A stretch of 64,000 nucleotides of DNA from positions 1 to 64,000 of the forward strand of contig CAYMAZ010000012.1 in NCBI GenBank assembly GCA_964388575.1, written 5' to 3'. The notes beneath the pieces were generated by a model. That model did no database searches, was not told where the DNA came from, and saw only the letters and a program-made list of their open reading frames with translations. Source of the DNA: CAYMAZ01 sp964388575 (GTDB lineage: Bacteria; Bacteroidota; Bacteroidia; Bacteroidales; DTU049). The position numbers and the translations under genes are program-made. This document shows, piece by piece, positions 34,815-44,038 of this stretch (its first letter is position 1; every line of letters begins with the position of its first letter).

Positions 34815-35995
34815 AATTTTACTGATCTGTGTTCAAAATAATTGACAACATCAGCACCGATACCACCCATGTTGCCTATGGCAAAAACTGAAGAAATGTT
34901 TTTTGTTAATGCAAGTATTGCTTCAAAGACATGCTCCGGAGTCGTAAACCCCAAATTGACAATTTTTTGTTTCTCAATTGCTGACCCGATCATATGATGC
35001 TCCACATAATCACAAGATTGTCCGATTAGCAAAATATAATCTGTTCCGGAATTCATAAATATTGCAACAAGTTCAATGAGCTGCTTGGCTCTGTCCATTC
35101 TGTCCTGACGAGTGTTCAGCAGAACAATTCTTAATCCTGCAAACTCACCATCTTGACTAAGTTTTTTCCAGATCATAAAAGTTGAATCAGGATCATTAGC
35201 TGCAAAAGCATTAAAAAAGTGAATTTGTTTTTGGAAGATGTCCACCGTTAGTTTTCTGAGCACACCGGAATCAGGTTCTGCTCCGTACATACCCTTTAGT
35301 GCTGTGGTACGGTCAATCTTCATATGTTGACATACAGCAAGTGCCAGAGCAACATTTTCTTGATGCTCAATGTATTGAAATCCGCTCATTTCTTCTGAAG
35401 AAACTGTACTTTGATCCACAAACACACTTTCAGTTCTCTTTTTATCAGCTATTTGCTTTAATTCTTTCTGCATGATCATTTCAGAAGAAAAAAGAATCTT
35501 GTTCTTTGGAATTGTTCTTCCCAATGTTGCTGTGATTTCTTCAAGAGTGTATCCCATAATTTCAACATGATCCAACCGGATATTGGTCATTACACCGATG
35601 TTTGAAAAAATCATCTTCTGCTCTGTAACCGTTTGATATTGTGGCTGTAATGCCATGCATTCAATGACAAGCACCTGTGCCTTTTGTTTTGAGGCAAACT
35701 TGACTATGGCTATTTGTTCCAGAATATTTGCAGATGCTTTTCTCGTAATAATTGTTTCTGTACCATCTGATAGAATGAGCCTTGGAAAGGTGCCGGTAAC
35801 CTTTGTGATACAATTGATTCCTCCGGCTCTCAATCCTGCTCCTATAAGTCTTGTTACACTCGATTTTCCACGTGTACCGTTTATATGAATTCTGACCGGA
35901 ATTGTTGTAATACGTTTTCTGTGTAAAGTATATTCAATGTACAATAACGTTGTTAAAACAAAAATAATTATAAGTAATATGTAAAAACTATACAT
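34811..35995 (-). CDS. pgsB: Poly-gamma-glutamate synthase PgsB/CapB
   Basis: 394 residues, ATP-dependent ligase related to the Mur ligases and folylpolyglutamate synthase. One N-terminal membrane helix (about 4-20) is followed by the P-loop GTRGKSSVTRL (about 40-50). IECMALQPQYQ, SNIGVMTNIRLDHVEIMG and FFNAFAANDPDS are characteristic of CapB. It likely activates and adds glutamate at the inner membrane face. It begins 28 bases after the C25 peptidase gene with no promoter seen between, so it is probably cotranscribed with that peptidase. Confidence 0.92.
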   Translation of the reverse strand: MYSFYILLIIIFVLTTLLYIEYTLHRKRITTIPVRIHINGTRGKSSVTRLIGAGLRAGGINCITKVTGTFPRLILSDGTETIITRKASANILEQIAIVKFASKQKAQVLVIECMALQPQYQTVTEQKMIFSNIGVMTNIRLDHVEIMGYTLEEITATLGRTIPKNKILFSSEMIMQKELKQIADKKRTESVFVDQSTVSSEEMSGFQYIEHQENVALALAVCQHMKIDRTTALKGMYGAEPDSGVLRKLTVDIFQKQIHFFNAFAANDPDSTFMIWKKLSQDGEFAGLRIVLLNTRQDRMDRAKQLIELVAIFMNSGTDYILLIGQSCDYVEHHMIGSAIEKQKIVNLGFTTPEHVFEAILALTKNISSVFAIGNMGGIGADVVNYFEHRSVKL

Positions 35996-36023
35996 TTTTT
36001 ACCTGAATTTACTAGCCAAGTAA

Positions 36024-38429
36024 TTATTTAATTTTCAACATTCTAAGTGTTTGTGATTGAGACTCAGTTTGGAGTGTATACATGTAAATACCTGGTTTCA
36101 GTGTGTTGCCATCTTTGTCTTCTCCGTTCCATTCAACTGTGTATTGTCCTGGAGCCTTGTATTCATCTGTAAGAGTCTGAATGTGCGCCCCATTCATGTT
36201 GTGGATGTTTAGTTGTATATGTGTAGGTTTTGTCAATGTATATGCTATTTGTGTTTCAGAATGAAATGGATTAGGAACGTTTTGATGTAAAATACAGCCG
36301 GAGATATCGTCTTCTCTAATATTTGAACTGGATGGAACAACATGGATTGTTCCAAAATAGGGAAGAATGTCAGATCCTGTGATCGTTACCTGCAAAGTAT
36401 CAATCTGTGAAAATTCCACGTTAAAAGTCGCAAGTCCCTGAGAGTTTGTTTTTTCATTCAGTAAAACATGATTGCTGCTGATATTTACATTGGCATTGAT
36501 GGCAGGAAGTCCAGATGACTGATAGGTAACAAAAACATGAAAGGGATCGGAATAGACTTCAACAGTTTGTGGATGATCGGCATCAATAAGACGAGGGGTT
36601 GTTTTCCAGATATGTGTGCTTGGATCACCCAGATCACAATACACGTTGTAATGGTATTCAACCATTGGGTCAGTCCCAAGTTCCTGATAGAGAAAGAGTT
36701 TTCCTCTTAGAAGAGCCTGAGCAGGTGTGGTCATCCCTTCCTGAAACATGCCGATATAGATGCCCTTATCAACTCTGTTATTTGGTGCAGTATGAGTATT
36801 TGATGTGGGCCCAACAAAATTAACTGCACCTCTCGGATTGTCAATGGTTCCAAGCTTAAGCCACTGTTCACCGAAGCAATTGCCACCGGATGCATTAAAC
36901 ATTGCAACACCGCAGCCAATGTTTGTGACAAAGGTGAGTTTTTCACCATTGACGACGTTATTGACCTGACTTGTTGAAAACGGATAACAATTGGCCCACC
37001 ATCCTGTTGACCAACCTTCACCCCGATAGTTCAGGAAACTTCTGCCATCATTGATTGCAGACAGCACCATATTCAGGTTCATTGTGCAACCCTGGCTTGT
37101 GCCAATAGCCCCGTCACTCATAAGTGTGTCAACAGTAAGAAAATTTCCGTCATCCATCATGACCTGTGCAGTATATCTTTTAGTTTCAATCTGTGATAAA
37201 TAAGCATTGTTAGAGCAGCAGATCCCTTTTCTGAACCATGTCGTATCAGCCATATAGGGAGTCTTCTCGTACATCATGAATTTTTTCAGTAAAAGCTGTA
37301 GAATGTCTGCTGTTGTACTTGGAATACGGCCCACAAACATCTCTGGAAAGTAATCATTGCCGTCAACTTTGACAAAAAAATCTTCGTCAGGGAAGGAATA
37401 GCTTGGATATGTCACAATTTTTTTGGGAAAAATTCCGTCGTCTCCAACCAATATAACATAGGTTGGAGGATCCTGAGAAAAAAAATACAAATTGGAAACA
37501 TGACTCTGAATTGTATTCGGATTATTTGCTGTTGCACTGATATCACTGAATTTTGTGACAACGACATTCCACCCGGAACTTGTTTTCCATTTGAAGTATT
37601 CAGTGAAGTAGGGATAAAAATTATCTGGCACAATGTACAATAATACTTCCTCTCCATTTTCTTTTCCGTTGAACTCCGAATCAAGGATTTCCTGATAGTT
37701 GAAAATGGTGTTTTTGTAAAGTGCTCCAAAAGAAGGTGCTATGGCCCGTTTGGGTGCAGTTTTTGGATTCACGGCTTCGTCATTTCCATAGTTTATTTTT
37801 ACAGTCAGCGATGAAACAACTTGAATTTCACGTTCAGAAGGAATATATCTGACAGGATACACTTCTAATCGGGTGATACGAAAATCCCGAAACACAGATG
37901 GTTCGTCAATAGACACATAATTAGAAGGATAGATCAGTTCAGATTTGTAGGCTTCTTCATCGATCAGATATGCTGTTTCGGGTGCACCTTCTTCCCAGCT
38001 TTCTCTTGCGGGCGGTAATAAAATTCCTTTAAAATTAAAAATACTTCCTTCTTCAATGATTTCATAGGAAACAGATGCATTATCAGGAATTGCAATTATT
38101 TTTGATATATAGGGTAGGGAAGGACTGCCTGCATCATTCGTGAAAACATCTGCAAACAGATCGATATTTTGGAAAACACCCTGATCAGTATTGAGATTTT
38201 GGATGTTAAATCCGAATAAGTCAATTTTTATGACTGTTGAATTTCTGTCGTGTGATATGAGTGTAACCTCCGGTGAACTGGGTTGCTCATTGTTTGTGTC
38301 AAAGGGCACCCATTGGGCAAAGGTTGGATTTTGCACAATGAGCAATGAGAACAAAAAAACAGATAGTACACATCCCATAATATTTTTGTTGTGTGTTTGG
38401 AATGTTGCTGTTACATTGGTTTTTTTCAT
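36024..38429 (-). CDS. C25 (gingipain-family) peptidase with T9SS sorting domain, first gene of the pgs operon
   Basis: 801 residues with signal peptide (about 1-39; a second Met at residue 18 is an alternative start), a propeptide-like region to about 230, a C25 domain about 260-610, an Ig-like segment and a C-terminal T9SS domain (NVPNPFHSETQIAYTL...KPGIYMYTLQT). The nucleophile appears as Cys506 in TNIGCGVAMF. The position of the catalytic His of RgpB (GHG motif) is Glu471 here (FLNYRGEGW), so activity may be altered or lost, or another residue may serve. Surface-anchored or secreted via T9SS. Role with polyglutamate genes unknown; proteolysis of capsule-linked proteins is speculation. Confidence 0.85.
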   Translation of the reverse strand: MKKTNVTATFQTHNKNIMGCVLSVFLFSLLIVQNPTFAQWVPFDTNNEQPSSPEVTLISHDRNSTVIKIDLFGFNIQNLNTDQGVFQNIDLFADVFTNDAGSPSLPYISKIIAIPDNASVSYEIIEEGSIFNFKGILLPPARESWEEGAPETAYLIDEEAYKSELIYPSNYVSIDEPSVFRDFRITRLEVYPVRYIPSEREIQVVSSLTVKINYGNDEAVNPKTAPKRAIAPSFGALYKNTIFNYQEILDSEFNGKENGEEVLLYIVPDNFYPYFTEYFKWKTSSGWNVVVTKFSDISATANNPNTIQSHVSNLYFFSQDPPTYVILVGDDGIFPKKIVTYPSYSFPDEDFFVKVDGNDYFPEMFVGRIPSTTADILQLLLKKFMMYEKTPYMADTTWFRKGICCSNNAYLSQIETKRYTAQVMMDDGNFLTVDTLMSDGAIGTSQGCTMNLNMVLSAINDGRSFLNYRGEGWSTGWWANCYPFSTSQVNNVVNGEKLTFVTNIGCGVAMFNASGGNCFGEQWLKLGTIDNPRGAVNFVGPTSNTHTAPNNRVDKGIYIGMFQEGMTTPAQALLRGKLFLYQELGTDPMVEYHYNVYCDLGDPSTHIWKTTPRLIDADHPQTVEVYSDPFHVFVTYQSSGLPAINANVNISSNHVLLNEKTNSQGLATFNVEFSQIDTLQVTITGSDILPYFGTIHVVPSSSNIREDDISGCILHQNVPNPFHSETQIAYTLTKPTHIQLNIHNMNGAHIQTLTDEYKAPGQYTVEWNGEDKDGNTLKPGIYMYTLQTESQSQTLRMLKIK

Positions 38430-38518
38430 ACAGTGGATGTTTTATTTGAGTTCATGGAAATGAATAAAATGAAGATGTTGAATCGGAGAGAAAAGCAACA
38501 TGATAAATTTTATTCAGG

Positions 38519-38550
38519 CAAAAATAAACATATAAATAGTTTGTCTCAAA
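38519..38550 (-). promoter_or_regulatory. Promoter for the C25 peptidase - pgs operon
   Basis: On the minus strand TTTG (38550-38547), a 20-nt spacer, then TATTTTTG (38526-38519), a good match to the Bacteroidetes consensus. It is 90 bases before the peptidase start, and no promoter was seen in the tight spacers downstream to 27.6 kb. Confidence 0.55.
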
Positions 38551-38614
38551 TTTTTTTTTAAAAAAAATGAGATTTGATCAGTTCCGGTAAATGAAATGAA
38601 TTGGATGGGCGATT

Positions 38615-39850
38615 CTAGAAAAAATAAAAAAAGGTCAGAAGTAATCTGAGGTTGGCAATTTCTTTGGAATTTTGCACCTTCCCATGATGATCAGGAGTTC
38701 CATATGCAGCTACAGTATACTCAGGTTCAAAAGAAATCTGAACGGAGTTTGAGACCCATGAAACCGAGGGTGCTATTCTGTACAAATAATCAATGTCAGT
38801 TCCACGGGAATAGTATTTTCCTGTGTTGATTTCACTTGTTCCGAAGTTTTTTGCATATCCGGCAAATAAACTGAAGATATATTTCTGACCATACTGGACA
38901 TTTCCCCAAACAAAAAGATGATTGGTTGGAGTATAGGTTTCTTTCCCGCTTAGCGTATCATATTTCTGCACAGCATAACCGCCAAGCATCAGATGTTCTG
39001 TCAGATTCTGACCGTAAATAGATTTGGCTCTCCAGGTGAATTTGTTTTTTGAGTATTTCCAGTAGATCATTGCTGCAAGACTTGAAATCTGTTCACCCGT
39101 GGTAATCAGGCTGTCTGTTGCCAGTCTTGGACGCAGTGTTTTCCAGTCTCCTGCCAGCCCAAACACATGGTTGTCATTTTTATATTGTATTTGAAGATGA
39201 ATATTCGGTACAAGTGCATTTCTCATATAGACTCCGTTATACCCCAGCGGTCCGTCGTTTGAGTTGTCTCTTTGTGACAGGAGCGCCAGTTGAATATTCA
39301 CATTATTCAGATATCTTGTGTAACTGAGCTGAGGGTTTCTGATGAAGGGCTGAAACGGTGCTCCGGTATTCAGTGAAATGACATACGGAAAAACATCAGG
39401 AACAAACATTGGGTGCCAATATTGTCCAAATAGCATTTCCGAATGCTCCCATTTCAGTTTGCCAAAAGCATGCCTCAGTCTTAACCCGTTGATATCGGCA
39501 TTGGTAACTCCTGAAAAATCCGCCTCAATAATACCGGAAGTTTTTGCTCCAAAAGCATCCGGTCCTGTTATCAATCCGGTTAGTCGCGATGTCACCGGAC
39601 TGAAATTCACATAATCTGAAGCATTAATGTCATTTCCATTTTGATCGGGAAGAACATCTTTTGGATAAAATAAAAACAATTCTTCTCTTGAAGCAACAAC
39701 CTGTCGCATATCATACCAGTAATCACTTTTTACAAAACCTTTGAAAGTGATTCCAAACTTTTTTTTCTCAGTTTGAGTGCTGTTATTTTGTGACATGACA
39801 TTTCCGGAAAACAATACCAGAATTGTTGAAATAATTACAAAATGTTTCAT
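38615..39850 (-). CDS. Outer-membrane beta-barrel (porin-like) protein
   Basis: 411 residues, signal peptide (VLFSGNVMSQ, about 21), then alternating strands with aromatic girdles and terminal LRLLLTFFYFF, ending in Phe, typical of outer-membrane barrels. Segments such as FGITFKGFVKSDYWYDMRQV and GIIEADFSGVTNADINGLRLRHAFGKLKW resemble the DcaP/phosphate-selective porin-like barrels, but I cannot assign the substrate. It is followed, in the direction of transcription, by a promoter-bearing gap before the pgs operon, so is probably a separate unit. Confidence 0.72.
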   Translation of the reverse strand: MKHFVIISTILVLFSGNVMSQNNSTQTEKKKFGITFKGFVKSDYWYDMRQVVASREELFLFYPKDVLPDQNGNDINASDYVNFSPVTSRLTGLITGPDAFGAKTSGIIEADFSGVTNADINGLRLRHAFGKLKWEHSEMLFGQYWHPMFVPDVFPYVISLNTGAPFQPFIRNPQLSYTRYLNNVNIQLALLSQRDNSNDGPLGYNGVYMRNALVPNIHLQIQYKNDNHVFGLAGDWKTLRPRLATDSLITTGEQISSLAAMIYWKYSKNKFTWRAKSIYGQNLTEHLMLGGYAVQKYDTLSGKETYTPTNHLFVWGNVQYGQKYIFSLFAGYAKNFGTSEINTGKYYSRGTDIDYLYRIAPSVSWVSNSVQISFEPEYTVAAYGTPDHHGKVQNSKEIANLRLLLTFFYFF

Positions 39851-39947
39851 ATCAATCAGTTGTTTTTGTTATATTGTGTTGATTGTCAGCGATTACAGGA
39901 TATTAAGAAAGCTGGAATTAAACACTTACAAAAGGTTAATGAAGAAT

Positions 39948-41384
39948 TTACTTAGGTGATGTTTTTTTACTCAACAAACTGAAAACAGTAGCTATAACCA
40001 ACGATGCCAGCATTCCGATTGTGCCGGCTTCGGGAGAGGACATACCTGAGAAATATAATCCCAGACACGAAACAAGTGCCCCGATTCCGGAAACAAATGC
40101 ACCAGGTTTATTCATGCGCTTGTTCAATATTCCCAAGACAAAGGGCCCAAGGAAAAATGCTCCCAATGCCCCCCATGAAATCCCGAGTATTTCTACAATT
40201 ACATCCATTTCAATGGCAGCAAACAACACAGCGAGTAAAACAAAAAATGCGCTCATGTACCTCATCATCTGAGTCTGTTTCTTATCTGAAATATTTTTAT
40301 TGATAAATCCTGTCCAGAAATCTTTCGTAAATGAGGAGCTGGAAATCAGTACAAGTGATGCAAGTGTTGACATGGAGGCTGAAAGAATGAGCAACAATAT
40401 AATTACAGCAAGCGATGAAGGTATTATGTTTGTTAACAACTCGGGCATCAGTCGGTCAAACATCGGTCCTGCTTCATTGAATGCTTTCGGTGTGTCAGTG
40501 GGGTTCAGAAAAACTCTTGTTGTCGTTCCCATAAAGTAGGCAACTCCACCGATCAGAATTGCAAAAAATGTTGAAGCTACGACACCAATTTTAACTGATC
40601 TTTTATCCCGTATGGCCATGAACTTTTGTACAAGCTGAGGCATGGCAAATGGAGCAAGACTTGTCAGGGCGACCAAAGAAAAAAGTGGCCACCAGCCTGG
40701 AGGTCCGATAGAAGATGATAGTTTTGGAGAAATTGTTTTGAGAGATTCCATGATGTGACCCACACCACCTCCTTTCTGAACTGTAAAATAAAATAATAAA
40801 ATGACACTGACAGTCATAATCAGGCCGAAAATCATGTCTATCATGGCCATTGATTTGTATCCGCCCAGAACAATATATGTTGCTGTGAAAATTCCCATTG
40901 CAATAAGAATGTAAATATAGGGAACACCAAGTGATATTTCAAACAGGTACGAAAGTCCCATAAATACAGCAGCTGAGTATGGGATCAGAAAAATAAATAT
41001 GACAATTGCGGAAACGAGTTTGAGGAGAGATGAGTTGTATCGTTTTTCGAGATATTCACTGATCGTGCTGATATTGAATTTAATTGATGCCTGTTTGATG
41101 CGCCAGCCAAGCATAAGCCAGACAGCAGTGACTCCGATAAATGCGTTGAAAAATGCAATCCAGAGCGAAGAAATGCCAAATTTCCAACCAGCAGTGCCAG
41201 CATAGCCGATAAAAAGTACCGCTGAAAAATATGCAGTGCCGTATGAAAAAGCTGTCATCCATGGACCCACATTTCCGCCACCCAGCAAGAAGTCTTTGGA
41301 TGACTTTGTTTTTCTCAATCCGATAATACCAATTACAATGATCATAATGGCATATAATGAAAGAACAATCACTTTGCTTATCAT
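39948..41384 (-). CDS. Sodium:solute symporter family protein
   Basis: 478 residues, about 13 hydrophobic helices, SSS superfamily (proline/pantothenate/glucose type). Features: KTKSSKDFLLGGGNVGPWMTAFSYGTAYFSAVLFIGYAG near the N-terminus, GGYKSMAMIDMIFGLIM, and the helix ILLLILSASMSTLASLVLISSSSFTKD, the Na2-site region with SASMSTLAS. The substrate cannot be assigned. It precedes the outer-membrane barrel gene by 97 bases on the same strand. Confidence 0.87.
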   Translation of the reverse strand: MISKVIVLSLYAIMIIVIGIIGLRKTKSSKDFLLGGGNVGPWMTAFSYGTAYFSAVLFIGYAGTAGWKFGISSLWIAFFNAFIGVTAVWLMLGWRIKQASIKFNISTISEYLEKRYNSSLLKLVSAIVIFIFLIPYSAAVFMGLSYLFEISLGVPYIYILIAMGIFTATYIVLGGYKSMAMIDMIFGLIMTVSVILLFYFTVQKGGGVGHIMESLKTISPKLSSSIGPPGWWPLFSLVALTSLAPFAMPQLVQKFMAIRDKRSVKIGVVASTFFAILIGGVAYFMGTTTRVFLNPTDTPKAFNEAGPMFDRLMPELLTNIIPSSLAVIILLLILSASMSTLASLVLISSSSFTKDFWTGFINKNISDKKQTQMMRYMSAFFVLLAVLFAAIEMDVIVEILGISWGALGAFFLGPFVLGILNKRMNKPGAFVSGIGALVSCLGLYFSGMSSPEAGTIGMLASLVIATVFSLLSKKTSPK

Positions 41385-41451
41385 GTATAAAAAAGTTTAA
41401 AAATTTAAGTTGTCAAAAATACTAAAAATGTTTACGCTGAACCGTTAAAAT

Positions 41452-41484
41452 AAAAAAAGGGATTGTATCTTAATCCCTTTTTCA
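41452..41484 (-). terminator. Terminator downstream of the RRM gene
   Basis: AAAGGGATT (41456-41464) with AATCCCTTT (41472-41480) forms a 9-bp stem and 7-nt loop; on the minus strand a T-run follows. It lies 23 bases after the RRM gene stop. Confidence 0.8.
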
Positions 41485-41502
41485 TTCTATGATAAACCAT
41501 GC

Positions 41503-41769
41503 TTATCTGTTGAAATCGTTGTTTGCTTCTCTGGCTTGCGATTCTTTGACTACAATTGTTCTATCCTGAAGTTCACTGTCATTCAGTGCTTGAATTGCTG
41601 AACGGGCTTCATCATCGTTTGGCATCTCAACAAATCCATAGCCTTTTGATCGGCCTGTATCTTTGTCAGTAATAATTTTGGCAGAAGTGACTTCTCCAAA
41701 TTGTTCAAATGTGCTTTTTAAATCAGCAACACTGGTTGAATAGTTTAATTTTGCTACAAAAATGTTCAT
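41503..41769 (-). CDS. Small RRM-type RNA-binding protein
   Basis: 88 residues, a single RNA recognition motif and a short tail. RNP2 is NIFVAKL (2-8); RNP1 is KGYGFVEM (about 43-50). The tail EANNDFNR lacks the Gly-rich extension of some cyanobacterial Rbp proteins. Bacteroidetes commonly carry such proteins, thought to bind RNA and possibly help cold adaptation. It has its own leader of about 130 bases and terminator, so is monocistronic. The upstream leader carries a TCAATATATATTGA palindrome. Confidence 0.92.
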   Translation of the reverse strand: MNIFVAKLNYSTSVADLKSTFEQFGEVTSAKIITDKDTGRSKGYGFVEMPNDDEARSAIQALNDSELQDRTIVVKESQAREANNDFNR

Positions 41770-41836
41770 AAAATAAATATTTGAAAAATAATTAAAGGTT
41801 ACAAAAGAATAAAATTAAATGAGGAGGTAATAAAAA

Positions 41837-41852
41837 TCAATATATATTGAAA
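41837..41852. other. Palindrome TCAATATATATTGAAA upstream of the RRM gene
   Basis: A 14-bp perfect palindrome plus AA, about 70 bases upstream of the RRM start, identical over 16 bases to 50696-50711 in another promoter region. AT-rich, so coincidence is possible; a shared operator is the interesting alternative. Confidence 0.3.
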
Positions 41853-41899
41853 ATGAGATTATTTACGGATGCAAAATTAAAATTAATTTTGATAAGATA

Positions 41900-42181
41900 T
41901 TACTGTTCTGATTTTTTTGCGCGTGATTTGTAGAAAATGGCAAAAAACTGTAGTGCATAACCTATGAGAAGTAAAAGGGGTGCTACAGTCAGTCTCTTAG
42001 TGTTAAAAATGGCTTCGTTGAAGGTAGTTGGATCATCACTTCCTCCACCGATCATTAGAAAAAATCCAATGGTAATAAATGCAAGTCCGGCAATCATGAT
42101 GTAATAATTCATTCTTGTAAACAGAAAATCTTTTTTCTTGGAACTTTGTGCCGGGGCTGGTGTTTTTTTACTGGGTGCCAT
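41900..42181 (-). CDS. DUF3098 family small membrane protein
   Basis: 93 residues, two hydrophobic helices (about 26-48 and 67-86), with a Ser/Lys-rich N-terminus. YYIMIAGLAFITIGFFLMIGGGSDDP matches the DUF3098 pattern, a Bacteroidetes family usually encoded just after ftsX. It follows ftsX by 12 bases here. Function unknown; proximity suggests a link to cell division or peptidoglycan turnover. Confidence 0.88.
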   Translation of the reverse strand: MAPSKKTPAPAQSSKKKDFLFTRMNYYIMIAGLAFITIGFFLMIGGGSDDPTTFNEAIFNTKRLTVAPLLLLIGYALQFFAIFYKSRAKKSEQ

Positions 42182-42193
42182 AATATTGATAAT

Positions 42194-43054
42194 TTATTTG
42201 TACAGACTGTCCTGATCAAGACGGACATATTTTCTGACAGCAACAGCTGAAGAAATCACTGAAATAATAATGCCTGTAAGTACGATTAAAACTAAAAGAA
42301 TTGCAAATAAGTCAAGATTGAAAATTTCTTTCAGATCAGGTATTTGTTTCTGAAAAAAGGAAATACTGAACATAAGAATTGCAATTGCAAGCGCAGAACC
42401 TGCAATCCCGATCCAGAAGCCTCTGCCAATAAATGGTCTTCTGACAAACCGATGCGTTGCTCCCACAAGGAGCATGCTTTTAATCAGAAAACGCTTTGAA
42501 TATATATGAAGCCTCATGGTGTTGTTGATCAGCACGATACTGATTAGCAGAAGCAAAAGAGCAACAGTTATCAGAATGACTGAGATTCTGGTGATGTTGT
42601 CATTAATGACCTCTGTCAAATCTTTATCATAGTTTACATCCTTCACACTATTTAGTTTTTTAAGCTCAGCTTCAAGTGATTCAAGAGATTCTTTGTTGGC
42701 GTATTCATACTTCACATGAACGTCAATGGAGTAGGGGAGTGGAATGTATCCAAGAAATGAAATAAAATCTTCACCTGTGTCAGAAACGAGTCTTTGAGCA
42801 GCTTCTTCAGGAGAGACGATCATCGTAGACAGAACCATGGGATTTGAATCGAGACTCTTCTGCAAATTAAAAATGTCTGCTTCTTTTGTGTCTTCTTTCA
42901 GCATAACTGTCACCATGATATTCTCTTTCACGTGCCTGGCAAGTTGATCACCGTGAAGAATAATTGTACCGATCAGCCCAAGCATAAACAGAACAAGTCC
43001 GATGCTTAAGATGGATGAAATGAAATTTGTGCCGTATCTGGTATACAATGTCAT
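42194..43054 (-). CDS. ftsX: Cell-division protein FtsX
   Basis: 286 residues, four transmembrane helices with a large periplasmic loop after the first (about 40-165), typical FtsX architecture. In the loop, VMLKEDTKEADIFNLQKSLDSNPMV and FISFLGYIPLPYSIDV are recognisable; NNTMRLHIYSKRFLIKSMLLVGATHRFVRRPFIGRGFWIGIAG marks the cytoplasmic loop and third helix. With FtsE it regulates peptidoglycan hydrolases at the septum; ftsE is not in the window. DUF3098 follows. Confidence 0.93.
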   Translation of the reverse strand: MTLYTRYGTNFISSILSIGLVLFMLGLIGTIILHGDQLARHVKENIMVTVMLKEDTKEADIFNLQKSLDSNPMVLSTMIVSPEEAAQRLVSDTGEDFISFLGYIPLPYSIDVHVKYEYANKESLESLEAELKKLNSVKDVNYDKDLTEVINDNITRISVILITVALLLLLISIVLINNTMRLHIYSKRFLIKSMLLVGATHRFVRRPFIGRGFWIGIAGSALAIAILMFSISFFQKQIPDLKEIFNLDLFAILLVLIVLTGIIISVISSAVAVRKYVRLDQDSLYK

Positions 43055-43079
43055 GGTGTTTCAGGATGATTTTGCAGTG

Positions 43080-43087
43080 CAAAAGTA
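43080..43087 (-). promoter_or_regulatory. -7 promoter box for ftsX
   Basis: Minus strand TACTTTTG (43087-43080), 26 bases before the ftsX start, matches TAnnTTTG. No good -33 partner was found. Confidence 0.35.
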
Positions 43088-43105
43088 CATAAAAATCAAA
43101 ATATG

Positions 43106-43864
43106 TTAACGGAAGAAAATAAATTGTATTGCTGAAAACAAAATCATAATTACCACCAGCCATTTGATGAACTTCGTTCCGGTTCGGATTGCCGTTTTTG
43201 CTGCAACATATGCTCCGATCATATTTCCTGCTGCCAGAATAATTCCCACTGTCCAGTCTATCTGATTGTATCTCCAGAAAATTACAATCGCAAGGGGAGT
43301 AAAAATAAATGTAAGAAATAATTTCAGTGCATTGGCCCTGATCAGATCAAAACCGGGTCCAAGGACAAGTGCAAACAGAATAAAAATACCTACACCAGCC
43401 TGAATAAAACCTCCGTAAATGCCAATCAGAAAAAAGAATATGTAATGAAGCGGTTTAATGATATGTGTCTGACCTTTCTTGTAAACTCTATTCCAGTTCC
43501 CCGGTGTAAATATGATTACAAAAGTCATCAGAATGAAAATTCCTCCAAGTATTTTTTCAAAATACATAACTGGTATTTGTGTGGCAATAAATGCTCCGGG
43601 TATTGCTCCAAGAATAACCGGAACAGATAGTTTTAATGCTGTTCCTGTATCAAGAATTTTCTCTTTTTTAAATGTAAATAACCCGACAATTGTCTGCATG
43701 AGAATGGCAATTCTGTTGGATCCGTTGGCTACTCCTGCATCCAATCCAAGAAATATGAGCAACGGGAGGGTGATTAATGAACCACTACCGGCAAGTGTGT
43801 TAATAAATCCAACAAACAGCCCGGTAATAAAAATTGCACCACCCGTCAGAATATCTACATCCAT
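43106..43864 (-). CDS. TauE/SafE family sulfite/organosulfonate exporter-like protein
   Basis: 252 residues, about eight hydrophobic helices. The N-terminal FITGLFVGFINTLAGSGSLITLPLLIFLGLDAGVANGSNRIAI is the TauE/SafE signature (FxxGxxxGxxNxxAGxG). GIYGGFIQAGVGIFIL marks the second repeat. Members export sulfite or small anions; substrate unknown. Divergent from gatE. A TAGTTTTG box on the minus strand (43889-43882) lies 18 bases before the start. Confidence 0.88.
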   Translation of the reverse strand: MDVDILTGGAIFITGLFVGFINTLAGSGSLITLPLLIFLGLDAGVANGSNRIAILMQTIVGLFTFKKEKILDTGTALKLSVPVILGAIPGAFIATQIPVMYFEKILGGIFILMTFVIIFTPGNWNRVYKKGQTHIIKPLHYIFFFLIGIYGGFIQAGVGIFILFALVLGPGFDLIRANALKLFLTFIFTPLAIVIFWRYNQIDWTVGIILAAGNMIGAYVAAKTAIRTGTKFIKWLVVIMILFSAIQFIFFR

Positions 43865-43950
43865 GTTTAGAAAGTATTTTGCAAAACTAATGTTTTTTTG
43901 ACTTTGCTTTTTTTATGTAAGATTTATGCCTGATCAAGAAAAAATATGTG

Positions 43951-43958
43951 TAAGTTTG
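43951..43958 (+). promoter_or_regulatory. -7 promoter box for gatE-gatD
   Basis: TAAGTTTG, 80 bases before the gatE ATG, matches the Bacteroidetes -7 element. A bacterial promoter in front of an archaeal-type gene pair suggests long residence. No -33 partner is clear. Confidence 0.38.
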
Positions 43959-44038
43959 TGCCGCTTTTTAACAATTATAAATTGTTGTCGTGATTGATTA
44001 ACTCGAAAAATTTCAAACTTCATCCTCAAATCATTAAG

